64,000 nucleotides of DNA, taken from the NCBI RefSeq assembly GCF_028736925.1, contig NZ_JAQZAT010000003.1:62001-126000 (forward strand). Reading direction: 5' to 3'. The first letter of the stretch is position 1; each line of letters opens with the position of its first letter. A model generated the notes under the pieces. The model saw nothing but the letters and a program-made list of their open reading frames with translations, was not told where the DNA came from and made no database searches. Positions 8,090 through 18,159 of this stretch are shown one piece after another. Both the position numbers and the translations under genes were made by a program. This stretch comes from Flavivirga sp. 57AJ16 (lineage in GTDB: Bacteria; Bacteroidota; Bacteroidia; Flavobacteriales; Flavobacteriaceae).

Positions 8090-9553
8090 ATGTCTGCAAC
8101 ACAAATCATGCTACTTATAGCAGCTTATTTTGGAGTACTTATCCTTATATCGTATTTAACTGGCAAAGAAGATTCTAATGAAACCTTCTTTAAGGCCAAA
8201 AGGCAATCCCCTTGGTTTGTTGTTGCTTTTGGAATGATAGGTGCGTCACTTTCTGGCGTCACATTTATTTCTGTTCCAGGTTGGGTTGAAGCTTCTCAAT
8301 TTAGTTATATGCAGGTTGTTTTTGGATATTTAGCCGGCTATTTTGTTATAGCCTATGTATTGCTTCCTATATATTACAAACTCAACGTTACTTCAATATA
8401 TCAATATTTAGAAAATCGCTTTGGCCTGGTTAGTTATAAAACAGGTGCTTTTTTCTTTTTTATATCAAGAGTTCTAGGAGCTTCTTTTCGATTATATCTG
8501 GTCGCTATTGTATTGCAAAAGTTTGTTTTTGATGCCTATGGGTTTCCATTTTGGGGGACTGTAACCATTTCAATCTTATTAATATGGTTATATACTTATA
8601 AAGGCGGTATTAAAACTATTGTTTGGACAGACACCTTACAAACCCTGTTCATGCTCATTGCCGTGATTATAGCCATCATTTTAATCACCGATAAATTAGG
8701 TTGGAGTTTTTCAGATTTTTTGGCTTCCGATGCATTGAATACCTATAATAAAACTTTTTTCACAGAGTCCTTTTTAGTAAAAAGCCATCTTGTAAAGTCC
8801 TTTCTTGGAGGGATGTTTATCGCTATTTGTATGACAGGTTTAGATCAGGATATGATGCAAAAGAACTTAACCTGTAAAACACTTAAAGACGCACAAAAAA
8901 ACATGGTTTCTTTTAGTTTGGTCTTAGTTGTTGTTAATTTTATTTTCTTGCTACTTGGAGCCCTTCTATTTATTTATGCAGATAAATTTAATATAGCAAC
9001 CCCTATGCTAGACGGTAAGATAAAAACGGATTTACTGTTCCCGGAAATAGCATTGAATGGGGGCTTGAGCACCTCGTTGGCAGTGGTATTTTTATTAGGT
9101 CTAATTGCAGCTGCTTACAGTAGTGCCGATAGCGCCTTAACATCATTAACAACATCTTTTTGTGTAGATTTTTTAGGAATAGAAAAAATTGATGAATCGA
9201 AACAAAAAGGATTACGAAAGCGCATCCATATTTTGATGAGTATCATTCTTATTTTTGTTATCGTAGCTTTTAAATACATTTTAGACAGCAACGTTATTGA
9301 TAATCTTTTAAAGGTTGCAGGTTATACCTATGGCCCCTTACTTGGGTTATTTGCTTTTGGGATTTTTACCAAATTTAAAATTATCGATAAATACGTTTGG
9401 CTTGTAACATTAATATCCGTAATACTGTCCTATTTAATTGGAAAAATTCCTGCGGAACAAATTGGAGGCTATGTTATTGGTTACGAACTTCTCATAATTA
9501 ATGGGTTGATCACGTTTCTGGGACTAATATTGATTCGTAGCAAGCAAAACTAA
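8090..9553 (+). CDS. Sodium:solute symporter family protein
   Basis: A 487-residue integral membrane protein of the SSS family with about 13 hydrophobic segments. Recognisable parts are [20 protein letters not shown] in the first helices, [19 protein letters not shown], and [20 protein letters not shown], the latter containing the conserved Na+-site region. Solutes of the family include sugars, amino acids and vitamins, and the substrate here is not evident. It is divergently oriented from recR and its 3' end overlaps the convergent CoA-binding gene by 30 bp. Confidence 0.9.
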   Translation: MSATQIMLLIAAYFGVLILISYLTGKEDSNETFFKAKRQSPWFVVAFGMIGASLSGVTFISVPGWVEASQFSYMQVVFGYLAGYFVIAYVLLPIYYKLNVTSIYQYLENRFGLVSYKTGAFFFFISRVLGASFRLYLVAIVLQKFVFDAYGFPFWGTVTISILLIWLYTYKGGIKTIVWTDTLQTLFMLIAVIIAIILITDKLGWSFSDFLASDALNTYNKTFFTESFLVKSHLVKSFLGGMFIAICMTGLDQDMMQKNLTCKTLKDAQKNMVSFSLVLVVVNFIFLLLGALLFIYADKFNIATPMLDGKIKTDLLFPEIALNGGLSTSLAVVFLLGLIAAAYSSADSALTSLTTSFCVDFLGIEKIDESKQKGLRKRIHILMSIILIFVIVAFKYILDSNVIDNLLKVAGYTYGPLLGLFAFGIFTKFKIIDKYVWLVTLISVILSYLIGKIPAEQIGGYVIGYELLIINGLITFLGLILIRSKQN

Positions 9554-9886
9554 GGTGCAAGCTGCTTCAAAAGGGATCTTGTTTTCTTTTAAAATTTTAT
9601 AAAACTCAGGATTTTCGGTTCCCGGATTAAAAATAACACGTTTCGGTTTTAACAACACCACATAATCGTAATAATCTTCCTGTCTCTTAGGGCTCAGATA
9701 TAATGTGACTGTATGCAAATTTCTATATGGTAGCAACTCATTATCAATCTCTATACCCGAAATGGTCCCTTTTTTCAGACCAAAAGCAACCACCTCAAGC
9801 CCATTGGCAACCAATCTTTGTATGGCATAATTGGAATACCTATTTTGTTTTAAAGATGCGCCAAGCACTAGTGTTTTCTTTTTCAT
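9524..9886 (-). CDS. CoA-binding domain protein
   Basis: A 120-residue single-domain protein with a Rossmann-like CoA-binding fold: [20 protein letters not shown] at the N-terminus and [17 protein letters not shown] near the C-terminus. Small proteins of this family bind CoA or a nucleotide, but a reaction is not established. Its 3' end overlaps the convergent symporter gene by 30 bp. The start [10 protein letters not shown] fits the beginning of the domain. Confidence 0.85.
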   Translation of the reverse strand: MKKKTLVLGASLKQNRYSNYAIQRLVANGLEVVAFGLKKGTISGIEIDNELLPYRNLHTVTLYLSPKRQEDYYDYVVLLKPKRVIFNPGTENPEFYKILKENKIPFEAACTLVLLATNQY

Positions 9887-10027
9887 ATGTTAAAAAAATG
9901 TTAAGATAAAAAAATATAGTAACAGAAATCGAACAAAGGCGTCTACTTATTAAATAGCCTGAGTTCTATTTAAAATAAATTCATTTTAAGGATAAACTCA
10001 CTAATATTGTTGCTTGCCACCTTGTAC

Positions 10028-10063
10028 CTTTCGACTTTAGTTTATCCTGAACGAAGTCGAAAG
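10028..10063. repeat. Dispersed CTTTCGACTT hairpin repeat
   Basis: CTTTCGACTT (10028-10037) and its exact inverse AAGTCGAAAG (10054-10063) flank a TTTATCCTGAACG core. Related, more diverged pieces occur at 3784-3812, 4697-4736, 18200-18316 and 44041-44110. It is a short non-coding dispersed repeat in the 283-bp gap upstream of the receptor gene. No other feature was recognised in that gap. Confidence 0.6.
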
Positions 10064-10169
10064 ACCCAACCTGACATTACAACATAACATGACGGTTTTT
10101 ATATAAATACAATCATTATCAAATCGAACCCAGGTTAAATATATCATCAATCAAAAAATCAAATTAACA

Positions 10170-12653
10170 ATGTACAAACTATTTTTAGTTTGTGTTTTAT
10201 TGTGTACAATATCAACACAAGCACATACAACGGATCCTGAAAAAAATGCCGATAAAACCGGCACCATATCCGGAAAAGTATTAGACGCTAAATTAAACCA
10301 ACCCTTACCTTACGTCAACATCATTATTAAAAATACCAAAGGTAAAATCTTAACTGGAGGCATCTCTTTAGATGATGGTACTTTTAAAATTGAAAAAGTA
10401 ACGGAAGGAGATGTCGTTATAAGTATTCAATATATAGGATACAAAACATATAACAAAGAAATTACTATAGGTAAAGGCAACTACAGAGTAAACTTAGGAA
10501 ACATCTTGCTAGAAGAGGAAACAGAAGGCTTAGATGCTGTTACCGTTATAGCAGAAGTATCTTCTATTCAACAAAAGGTAGACAGGAAAGTAATAACTAT
10601 TGGAAAAGATTTGGCTGCCACAGGAACTGCATCAGAGTTAATGGTTGGCATTCCATCTGTAAGTGTGGATGCTCAAACTGGAGATGTCAGTCTTAGGGGA
10701 AACCAAAACGTAAGAGTTATGGTAGATGGTAAATTATCTAATATCCCAACCTCCCAATTATTAAAACAAATTCCCTCAACGGCCATAAAATCCATAGAAT
10801 TAATTACAAACCCTTCTGCAAAGTATAATCCTGAGGGCATGAGCGGTATTATTAATATTATTTTACACAAAAACACGATGGTAGGCTTTAATGGCGATAT
10901 AAGTACGACACTATCTCATGAAGAAGAAGCAAAATTTAATAGCGCAATCAATTTAAATTATCGCACGGGCAAGTTTAATATATATACTAATTATAGTAAT
11001 AACATTGCCAAAGGTATTAATAACGGCCATGTATTTAGGCCTGAGAACGATTCAGAGCAATTTTTTGAGTTCTTAACAAATAATAAATCACATTTATTTA
11101 AAGTCGGTATAGATATTTATATCAATGATAAAAACACGATTTCTTTATTCACTAATCAAAATGTTGCCAAGAACATTACCACAAGTAGTACTCAGGCCAT
11201 TTTTAATAACAATAATGCCTTTAACCAAAGCCAAAGACTTATCGGTGATGACAAGAATAACACCTCTCAATATAATTTAGATTATAAGTTAGATTTTAAA
11301 AAAGAAGGGCATAATATCGAGCTAGAAGTCGATCATAATATCTATGATGGGAAAAACCCCATTGATTACATGGTCTTTTTAGGAAATCAACCTGATTACC
11401 AAGACTTCAATGAAACAGATAGAATAAGTACGACTGTTAATTTGGATTATGTAAATCCTTTATCTGATACTTCAAAATTGGAACTTGGGCTTCAAGCCAG
11501 ATTATTCAACACGGATATTGATTTTGCTTCAACCGGGGAATCATATAATAATTCTGGTACCTTGGAGCCAACACCCAGTACAGTATTTGATTACACAAGA
11601 GATATTTATTCTGCCTATGCCACTTTTAGCAAAAAATTTGATAAATGGACTTACCAAGTAGGGGTACGTGCAGAAAGCGTTAATGTGGATGCCTTAGCTT
11701 TACAAACAGATGTAACCTCTAGTACCACAACACCTATTGCCTTTAATAATGATTATTTTGAAGTGTACCCTTCTGCCTTCCTTACTTATACGCCTTCAGA
11801 AAAAAATTCTTATCAGCTAAGTTATAGTCGTCGTGTAGATCGTCCAGGCATTGGTCAAGTAAACCCTATAAAAGAATGGAGCACGCCCCTTATTTCTTCA
11901 TTTGGTAACCAATCCTTAGAGCCTCAGTTTACAAATTCTTTAGAATTAAATTACACAAGAAATTTAAAAGATCGTAAAGGGAGCATTACTGCAGGTGTAT
12001 TTTATCGTGCTATTTCTGATGAAATCAATAGAGCTTTGTTTATTGACAGAAGTGATGTTAGTTCTGGTAGAATTATTTTAACTCACGATAACTTTGACGA
12101 TACTTCTGCCTACGGTATAGAAGTGTCATCAAACTATCGTCCTACAAAATGGTGGAATATTAATGGTAGTTTTGATTTCTATTCCCAAACTCAAAAAGGT
12201 ATTGCAGAGAGCCTGAATGCACCTATTGAAACAGCAACTGTAGATAACATTGTAACAGATATCGATGAAGTTGATAATGTCGCTTGGAACTTGAAAATGT
12301 TCAATAGCTTTAAAGCTAGTAAAAAAATAAGCTTAACGGCATTTGCTTTTTACAAAGGGCAGAATCAAAATATACAATTTAATATAGACCCCATGTTTTT
12401 TATCAACCTTGGTGCCAGAGTAAGCTTTGCTCAAGGAAAAGGTTCATTTAACTTAAATTTTAACGATGTATTTAATACCATGCATTTCTCTGGAGAAGGC
12501 TCCAAGCCTTATCAACAAGAGATTTTCTTTAACTGGGAAAGCCATACAGTTTCTGCCGGTTTATCCTATCGATTTGGTGGTGGAAAACACCGTGCAAAAT
12601 CTCGTAAACGTCGCGATAAAAATGAAAAATCCGGAAGTGGAGGTTTCCTTTAA
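10170..12653 (+). CDS. TonB-dependent-receptor-like outer membrane beta-barrel protein
   Basis: An 827-residue outer membrane protein with an N-terminal signal peptide (MYKLFLVCVLLCTISTQA). A CarboxypepD_reg-like domain spans residues about 30-115 (GTISGKVLDAKLNQPLPYVNI). A plug-like domain follows, with VSLRGNQNVRVMVDGKLSNI and PSAKYNPEGMSGIINIIL. The rest is a beta-barrel of the OMP_b-brl_3 type. The C-terminus is basic (KHRAKSRKRRDKNEK), which is unusual for a barrel end. The family is common in Bacteroidota with mostly unknown ligands. There is no SusD partner. It is a single-gene unit closed by the terminator at 12718. Confidence 0.88.
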   Translation: MYKLFLVCVLLCTISTQAHTTDPEKNADKTGTISGKVLDAKLNQPLPYVNIIIKNTKGKILTGGISLDDGTFKIEKVTEGDVVISIQYIGYKTYNKEITIGKGNYRVNLGNILLEEETEGLDAVTVIAEVSSIQQKVDRKVITIGKDLAATGTASELMVGIPSVSVDAQTGDVSLRGNQNVRVMVDGKLSNIPTSQLLKQIPSTAIKSIELITNPSAKYNPEGMSGIINIILHKNTMVGFNGDISTTLSHEEEAKFNSAINLNYRTGKFNIYTNYSNNIAKGINNGHVFRPENDSEQFFEFLTNNKSHLFKVGIDIYINDKNTISLFTNQNVAKNITTSSTQAIFNNNNAFNQSQRLIGDDKNNTSQYNLDYKLDFKKEGHNIELEVDHNIYDGKNPIDYMVFLGNQPDYQDFNETDRISTTVNLDYVNPLSDTSKLELGLQARLFNTDIDFASTGESYNNSGTLEPTPSTVFDYTRDIYSAYATFSKKFDKWTYQVGVRAESVNVDALALQTDVTSSTTTPIAFNNDYFEVYPSAFLTYTPSEKNSYQLSYSRRVDRPGIGQVNPIKEWSTPLISSFGNQSLEPQFTNSLELNYTRNLKDRKGSITAGVFYRAISDEINRALFIDRSDVSSGRIILTHDNFDDTSAYGIEVSSNYRPTKWWNINGSFDFYSQTQKGIAESLNAPIETATVDNIVTDIDEVDNVAWNLKMFNSFKASKKISLTAFAFYKGQNQNIQFNIDPMFFINLGARVSFAQGKGSFNLNFNDVFNTMHFSGEGSKPYQQEIFFNWESHTVSAGLSYRFGGGKHRAKSRKRRDKNEKSGSGGFL

Positions 12654-12717
12654 AAACATTTAATTGTCTTGCACTATAGTTGATGGTTAATATGTATGCA
12701 AGATTATTAAATAAGAA

Positions 12718-12750
12718 CTCCCAAAGCAAATGCTTTGGGGGTTTGTTTTT
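12718..12750 (+). terminator. Rho-independent terminator after the outer membrane receptor gene
   Basis: The stem CCCAAAGCA / TGCTTTGGG (12720-12728 with 12731-12739, extendable by two pairs) is followed by TTTGTTTTT. It lies 65 bp beyond the receptor stop codon. Confidence 0.85.
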
Positions 12751-13514
12751 CAATACTTTTCTTTTTTGTTTTTATTATCCCGATGTACAAAAAGTTTTTT
12801 TATAAAAAAAGCCAAGATGGGCTTTAGGTCTTTACTTTTCTACGGTTTTATAGCTACTAAGTCGAAATAAAATGGCATAGAATATTTAGAAATAAAAAAT
12901 TGAAGTTCAAGGTAAAAAACGCAGGCATAGCTTAGTTACGGCGAGTATTTTTAACGAAGAAATTCGGTTTTTTACATTGATTTAGCTATACTATAGCCGC
13001 ATCTGAAATTTCAACACGTTTTTGATTAAAAACTAAAAGTCGAGACGGGTTCAAATTCTACAAAAAAATATTTTTTAATAAATATTAATTTTTTATACAA
13101 TAAATAAAAAAAACCAACGTTAGACGTATTATACAATCTAGCCAACAACGAAGAATATAATTATTTAGAGTTAGTCGTCTATTTACACAAAAAATTCGTG
13201 ACAAAAGATTTGTATTATTAAAAAACTCGTAATTTTTATTTCGAGTTTTTTCTTTAAAATGGTTTAAACTTTTACAACTTGGCTAAAAAATGGTTGTTTT
13301 GTTCCCCGTATTTTAATTTCATCTTTTTTATTGTCCCTAGCCCTTGCTATGCGACTCAAAAAAGCTTTCATCTGGGCACAAATCCATCAATTTTCGTTTC
13401 TATCCAATACGTTAAAAAATGTTAAATATTAAAAACCCACACAATATTATAAGACTTTATCCGTCTAATACATATGATTCTTCACATTAGTGTTAGAGGT
13501 TGATTAATAGCTAG
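12751..13514. other. Gene-free region with degenerate repeats
   Basis: About 760 bp without a convincing reading frame. At 12910-13010 there is a foldback block with the motif GCATAGCTTAGTTACG (12925-12940), which recurs in variant form at 40466-40482 and 43108-43123. At 13285-13405 there is a repeat shared with 25588-25699. A GGGTTCAAATTC string near 13047 recalls a tRNA T-arm, but no tRNA can be folded around it. Confidence 0.5.
13285..13405. repeat. Diverged ~115-bp repeat, copy A
   Basis: This stretch aligns by eye with 25588-25699: shared blocks are AAAAATGGTTnTTTTG, CTATGC, a TTCATCTGGGCACAAA / TTCAATCGGGCACAAA block, then ATTTTCG. The order and spacing of the blocks are conserved. It is non-coding in both places. 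In copy A the gap between the fabH terminator and this repeat is AT-rich with nothing else recognised. Confidence 0.55.
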
Positions 13515-13547
13515 AAAAACCCGAAACTATTTAGGTTTCGGGTTTTT
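13515..13547. terminator. Bidirectional-looking terminator downstream of fabH
   Basis: A 13-bp perfect stem (AAAAACCCGAAAC 13515-13527 with its inverse at 13535-13547) has A and T runs on both sides. It lies 39 bp beyond the fabH stop on the minus strand and most likely ends that transcript. Confidence 0.85.
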
Positions 13548-13585
13548 CGTACTTATGCTTTATTCATCCAAGAGCTCCAGATAAG

Positions 13586-14590
13586 TTACCATTTAATAAT
13601 AGCACTAGCCCAGGTAAATCCGCTTCCAAAAGCAGCTAGCACGACGTGATCTCCAGCCTTTATTTTTCCTTCTTCCCAAGCTTCGGTCAAAGCGATAATA
13701 ACGGATGCCGCTGTCGTATTACCATATTTCATAATATTATTAAATACCTGATCGTCTCTTAAAGCAAACTTCTTCTGGATAAATTGAGCTATTCGTAAAT
13801 TGGCCTGATGCGGAATGAGCAAATCTATATCTTCCTTTTGTAAACCATTTTTCAAGAGGCCTTCCATGATCACTTCACTAAAGCGTACAACGGCATGCTT
13901 AAAAACAAAAGTGCCATCCATGTACGGAAAATAAGATATATCTTCCTCTTTAGACGCTAAAATCTCAGGTACCCAGTGCGCAATACTTGGTGAGGTAACC
14001 GTTAATTTATCGGCATATTTTCCTTCGCTATGTAAATGGGTAGACAAAATGCCTTTAGTATTATCTTCTTCTCTGGATAACAAACAAGCGCCTGCGCCAT
14101 CACCAAAAATAACCGACACGCCTCGTCCTCTAGTAGTTTTATCTAACCCGTTACTATGATACTCTGCTCCTATAACAAGAATATTTTTGTACATACCAGT
14201 TTTAATAAATTGATCGGCAACAGATATGGCATATACAAATCCAGAACATTGATTTCTTACATCCAAGGCTCCCACGGTAGGCATGTCCAACATATCTTGT
14301 ATTTGTACCCCACAACCAGGAAAATAATAATCTGGGCTTAAAGTGGCAAATACAATAAAATCAATGTCATCCTTTGTTAGCCCCGAACGTTCAATAGCAA
14401 TTCTGGCTGCCTTTGCACCCATAATTGCAGAGGTGTCCTCTGTCCCTTTTTTAATCCACCTACGTTCCTTTATCCCTGTACGTTCTTGAATCCATGCATC
14501 ATTAGTATCCATCAATTTAGACAAATCATCATTCGTCACGATGTTATCTGGAAGGTACTTTCCCAAACCTATTATTTTCGAATTATACAT
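13586..14590 (-). CDS. fabH: 3-oxoacyl-ACP synthase III (KAS III)
   Basis: A 334-residue condensing enzyme that starts fatty acid synthesis by joining acetyl-CoA or a branched acyl-CoA to malonyl-ACP. The Cys-His-Asn triad is visible: Cys115 in DVRNQCSGF, His261 in IPHQANLRI and Asn291 in MKYGNTTAAS. I place the start at 14590 (MYNSKIIGLGKYLPDN). An in-frame ATG 42 bp upstream would add a hydrophobic leader (MVVVVLCIALRKDI) that is not part of the fold. Isolated on its strand with its own terminator. The gap between fabH and htpG (291 bp) shows no gene. Confidence 0.93.
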   Translation of the reverse strand: MYNSKIIGLGKYLPDNIVTNDDLSKLMDTNDAWIQERTGIKERRWIKKGTEDTSAIMGAKAARIAIERSGLTKDDIDFIVFATLSPDYYFPGCGVQIQDMLDMPTVGALDVRNQCSGFVYAISVADQFIKTGMYKNILVIGAEYHSNGLDKTTRGRGVSVIFGDGAGACLLSREEDNTKGILSTHLHSEGKYADKLTVTSPSIAHWVPEILASKEEDISYFPYMDGTFVFKHAVVRFSEVIMEGLLKNGLQKEDIDLLIPHQANLRIAQFIQKKFALRDDQVFNNIMKYGNTTAASVIIALTEAWEEGKIKAGDHVVLAAFGSGFTWASAIIKW

Positions 14591-14881
14591 AATATCTTTT
14601 CTTAAAGCAATACAAAGTACAACAACTACCACTAAATTTCAAATCTCAAATCACATATTCCAAAATGCCAGAATAAATAAAAATTCCAAATTTAAAAAGT
14701 TAACCTAATTATTAGGGACTGTCGGTCTCAGTTTTTGGGTTTTGAAAATTCCTTTTTAGAAAAAGTTGTGTCAGTTTGTCACATTTTAAGTCTTGGTACT
14801 TTTTTTGACTAATGCATAAAGACATTAAATAAATATAAACAGTTTTCCGCCTACACGGAAAAGAAAAAATAACAATTCATT

Positions 14882-16792
14882 ATGACAAAAGGAAATATTA
14901 ATGTTTCGGTAGAGAATATCTTTCCTCTCATTAAAAAATTCTTGTACAGTGATCACGAAATCTTTTTACGTGAGCTAATTAGCAATGCTACAGATGCCAC
15001 TCTAAAACTAAAGCATTTAACAAATGTTGGCGACGCTAAGGTTGAATATGGTAACCCACAAATTGAAGTTAAGATCGATAAAGATGGTAAAAAACTTCAC
15101 ATTATAGATCAAGGTTTAGGGATGACCGCTGATGAAGTTGAAAAATATATCAACCAGGTAGCATTTTCCGGTGCCGAAGAGTTTTTAGACAAATACAAGG
15201 ATTCTGCTAAGGATTCTGGAATTATCGGGCATTTTGGTCTTGGTTTCTATTCTGCTTTTATGGTTGCTGAAAAAGTTGAGATTATCACAAAGTCTTATCA
15301 AGATGCTCCTGCAGCACATTGGACATGTGATGGCAGTCCAGAATTTACCCTTGAAGCTTCAGACAAAACAGATAGAGGTACAGAAATCATTCTACATATT
15401 GCAGAGGATTCTACAGAGTTTTTAGAAGAAGGACGTATTAAAGGCCTTCTTGAAAAGTACAACAAGTTTATGCCTATTCCAATTAAATTTGGAACTAAAG
15501 AGGTAAACGATCCAGACTTTACACCTAAAACCACAAAAGATAAAGACGGTAAAGAAACAACCGAACCCCATAAAAAAATAACTGTTGACAACATCATCAA
15601 CAATCCTAACCCAGCATGGACCAAACAGCCAGCAGATTTAGAGGATCAAGATTATAAGGACTTTTACCGTGAATTGTATCCTATGCAATTTGAAGAGCCT
15701 TTATTCAACATTCACCTAAATGTAGATTATCCGTTCAATTTAACGGGAATTTTATACTTCCCCAAAATGTCTAACGACATGCAAATCCAGAAGGATAAAA
15801 TTCAATTATATCAAAATCAGGTTTTTGTAACCGATAATGTTGAAGGTATTGTTCCTGAGTTTTTAACAATGCTTCGTGGTGTTATTGATTCTCCGGACAT
15901 CCCGTTAAATGTATCGCGTTCTTATTTACAGGCCGATGGTGCTGTAAAAAAGATTTCGTCTTACATCACCAGAAAAGTAGCCGATAAGTTAAAATCACTG
16001 TTTAACAATAGTCGTGAAGATTTTGAAACGAAATGGGACGATATTAAAATCGTGATTGAATACGGTATGCTTTCCGAAGAAAAATTCTTTGAAAAAGCAG
16101 ATGCTTTTGCATTGTATCCAACCGTTGATGGTACTTATTATACCTACGAAGAGCTATTCAATAAAATTAAAGCAAAACAAACCGATAAAGACGATAAATT
16201 AGTGATTCTTTACGCTTCAGATAAAGATGCACAGCACAGTTATATTGAATCTGCAAAAGCGAAAGGTTACGAAGTATTGTTGTTAGACTCTCCTATCGTA
16301 TCGCATTTAATACAAAAACTGGAATCTACCAAAGAAAACATCACGTTTGCACGTGTTGATGGGGACCATATTGATAATTTAATCAAGAAAGAAGAAACCA
16401 CCATTTCTAAATTAGATGAGGATCAGAAAAAGACTTTAGATGAGTTGTTAAAAGAAGTAATTCCTTCTGAAAAATTTATGGTACAACTAGAAGCTATGGA
16501 TAGCGATGCCTCGCCGTTTATTATTACGCAACCGGAATTTATGCGTCGCATGAAAGAAATGCAAGCTACAGGTGGCGGTGGTATGTTTGGTATGGGTAAC
16601 ATGCCAGAAATGTACAATTTGATAGTTAACACCAACTCTGCATTGGTTGGCGAGATTTTAAACACCAAAACCAAAAAGAAACAAGAGCGTTTAATCAATC
16701 AAAGTTTAGATTTGGCACGTTTATCCCAAGGGCTTTTAAAAGGGGAAGCGTTAACGAACTTCATTAAGCGTAGTTACGAGATGATAAAATAA
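14882..16792 (+). CDS. htpG: Molecular chaperone HtpG (Hsp90)
   Basis: A 636-residue bacterial Hsp90. The N-terminal GHKL ATPase is clear: FLRELISNATDATLKL, IIDQGLGMTADEV, and the lid region GHFGLGFYSAFMV. The middle domain has NVSRSYLQAD (Arg-containing gamma-phosphate sensor region), and the C-terminal dimerisation domain follows. As in other Bacteroidota, an insertion of acidic and basic residues lies near residues 205-235. Upstream at about 14770 is TGTCAGTTTGTCACA, an imperfect repeat that may be a stress-response control site, but this is a guess. A terminator follows at 16888. Confidence 0.95.
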   Translation: MTKGNINVSVENIFPLIKKFLYSDHEIFLRELISNATDATLKLKHLTNVGDAKVEYGNPQIEVKIDKDGKKLHIIDQGLGMTADEVEKYINQVAFSGAEEFLDKYKDSAKDSGIIGHFGLGFYSAFMVAEKVEIITKSYQDAPAAHWTCDGSPEFTLEASDKTDRGTEIILHIAEDSTEFLEEGRIKGLLEKYNKFMPIPIKFGTKEVNDPDFTPKTTKDKDGKETTEPHKKITVDNIINNPNPAWTKQPADLEDQDYKDFYRELYPMQFEEPLFNIHLNVDYPFNLTGILYFPKMSNDMQIQKDKIQLYQNQVFVTDNVEGIVPEFLTMLRGVIDSPDIPLNVSRSYLQADGAVKKISSYITRKVADKLKSLFNNSREDFETKWDDIKIVIEYGMLSEEKFFEKADAFALYPTVDGTYYTYEELFNKIKAKQTDKDDKLVILYASDKDAQHSYIESAKAKGYEVLLLDSPIVSHLIQKLESTKENITFARVDGDHIDNLIKKEETTISKLDEDQKKTLDELLKEVIPSEKFMVQLEAMDSDASPFIITQPEFMRRMKEMQATGGGGMFGMGNMPEMYNLIVNTNSALVGEILNTKTKKKQERLINQSLDLARLSQGLLKGEALTNFIKRSYEMIK

Positions 16793-16887
16793 ATTCCTGC
16801 GACCTGTGCTGAACTCGTTTCAGTAAGGCAGGAATTTCATGAGGTTATCTTAATCTCATAAAATTACTTTAAATTAATATAGATTTT

Positions 16888-16919
16888 AAAACCACTTTGT
16901 GAAAGCAGGGTGGTTTTTT
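16888..16919 (+). terminator. Terminator downstream of htpG
   Basis: AAAACCAC (16888-16895) pairs with GTGGTTTT (16910-16917), followed by further T residues. A second, longer-loop hairpin (ATTCCTGC 16793-16800 with GCAGGAAT 16828-16835) lies directly after the htpG stop. Confidence 0.75.
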
Positions 16920-16959
16920 GTTTAACACACATGTTAACTTTATAAAAATTCTCAAACCC

Positions 16960-17553
16960 GATCGCGCGGATTTGCACCTAAAATCCGTGCCCACTCCCCG
17001 ATAGCGCGGATTTGCAATCCGTGCCCACTCACCACTTACCCCTAACCCCCCCGATAGCGCGGATTTGCAACGTGTCCACTTACCCCTAAAAAATATGCAA
17101 CATAACAACATCAAGTTCACTATCTAAACTAGCATAATTCCTTGCTGAGCTAAAAACATAATCCTCTCGATCGCGCGGATTTGCAATCCGTGCCCACTCC
17201 CCTTAAAAAATATGCAACATAACAACATCTAGTTCACTATCTAAACTAGCATAATTCCTTGCTGAGCTAAAAACATAATCTTCCAGACCCGATCGCGCGG
17301 ATTTGCAATCCGTGCCCACTCCCCCTTAAAAAATATGCAACATAACAACATCAAGTTCACTATCTAAACTAGCATAATTCCTTGCTGAGCTAAAAACATA
17401 ATCCTCTCGATCGCGCGGATTTGCAATCCGTGCCCACTCCCTTAAAAAATATGCAACATAACAACATCAAGTTCACTATCTAAACTAGCATAATTCCTTG
17501 CTGAGCTAAAAACATAATCCTCTCGATCGCGCGGATTTGCAATCCGTGCCCAC
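16960..17553. repeat. REP / RAYT-tail tandem array
   Basis: Seven copies of a ~30-bp REP-like palindrome (core GCGCGGATTTGCAATCCGTGC, itself an inverted repeat) begin at 16960, 17000, 17053, 17169, 17291, 17409 and 17525. From the third copy onward they alternate with four near-identical ~80-bp segments (starting about 17086, 17202, 17325 and 17441) that are copies of the 3' end of the adjacent transposase gene, including its stop codon. The period is 116-122 bp. An eighth REP lies inverted on the far side of the gene at 18160-18195. The first three REPs are degenerate or lack the gene-tail spacer. Confidence 0.9.
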
Positions 17554-17559
17554 CCCCCC

Positions 17560-18114
17560 TTAAAAAATATGCAACATAACAACATCTAGTTCACTATCTA
17601 AACTGGCATAATTTCTTGCTGAGCTAAAAACATAATCTTCCGGATTCGAAACAATCTTATCCTTTACAGGATTGTTATGAATATAATCCAACTTCTGTTT
17701 TATAAATTTATTTGACGAGCATATTTCTGCATGGTAGCCATCTTGCCAGACCTTAAATTGCTGACTTCGCTTTAAATGTTCGCATGCCTTTTTGAAGTAA
17801 TCCAACATCCATTCCCTTCTACTTTCTGGGTAATTGGCAATGGTGTCTACGATTTTTTTGGAAGTGAATTTCTTAAAATCCCGCATAATATTCGATAGCA
17901 AGAAACCTTCCTTTGCTTTGCAAAGCATATGGATATGGCTGGGCATTATACAATAGGCATAGAGTTCCAGACCTTTATACTTTTGGCAATACCTAATAGC
18001 ATCTGTAATAACAAATTTTTGTTTTAATCTGGTAAACACATCTACCCAACCTACTGTAGTTATGGTTATAAAATAACCTGTGTCGGTCATTGTTGCTTTG
18101 TACTTTGTAGACAT
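17560..18114 (-). CDS. REP-associated tyrosine transposase (RAYT, Y1_Tnp family)
   Basis: A 184-residue single-strand transposase of the IS200-like HUH superfamily. The HUH motif is His60-x-His62 in CIMPSHIHML, and the catalytic Tyr is Tyr144 in KLDYIHNNPVKDKI. RAYTs act on REP palindromes by nicking single-stranded DNA and forming a 5'-phosphotyrosine link. The gene is intact. It is flanked by REPs pointing inwards from both sides (17525-17553 and 18160-18195), the expected arrangement for a REPtron-like unit. The last 26 codons are repeated four times downstream. The stop codon overlaps the boundary of the array. Confidence 0.93.
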   Translation of the reverse strand: MSTKYKATMTDTGYFITITTVGWVDVFTRLKQKFVITDAIRYCQKYKGLELYAYCIMPSHIHMLCKAKEGFLLSNIMRDFKKFTSKKIVDTIANYPESRREWMLDYFKKACEHLKRSQQFKVWQDGYHAEICSSNKFIKQKLDYIHNNPVKDKIVSNPEDYVFSSARNYASLDSELDVVMLHIF

Positions 18115-18159
18115 TCTCTGTTTTTTCTACAAAGTATAAAATTGTGAGCACATATAGTA

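Noticed and set aside
13040-13060. GGGTTCAAATTC string resembling a tRNA T-arm
   Set aside because: No acceptor, D or anticodon arm can be folded around it and no CCA-like end follows.
16869-17120. 83-codon minus-strand frame across the REP array
   Set aside because: It is made of REP hairpins and a translated transposase-tail copy in another frame, so it is not an independent gene.
16960-17553. CRISPR array
   Set aside because: The spacers are near-identical copies of the transposase 3' end, not unique sequences, and no cas genes are present.
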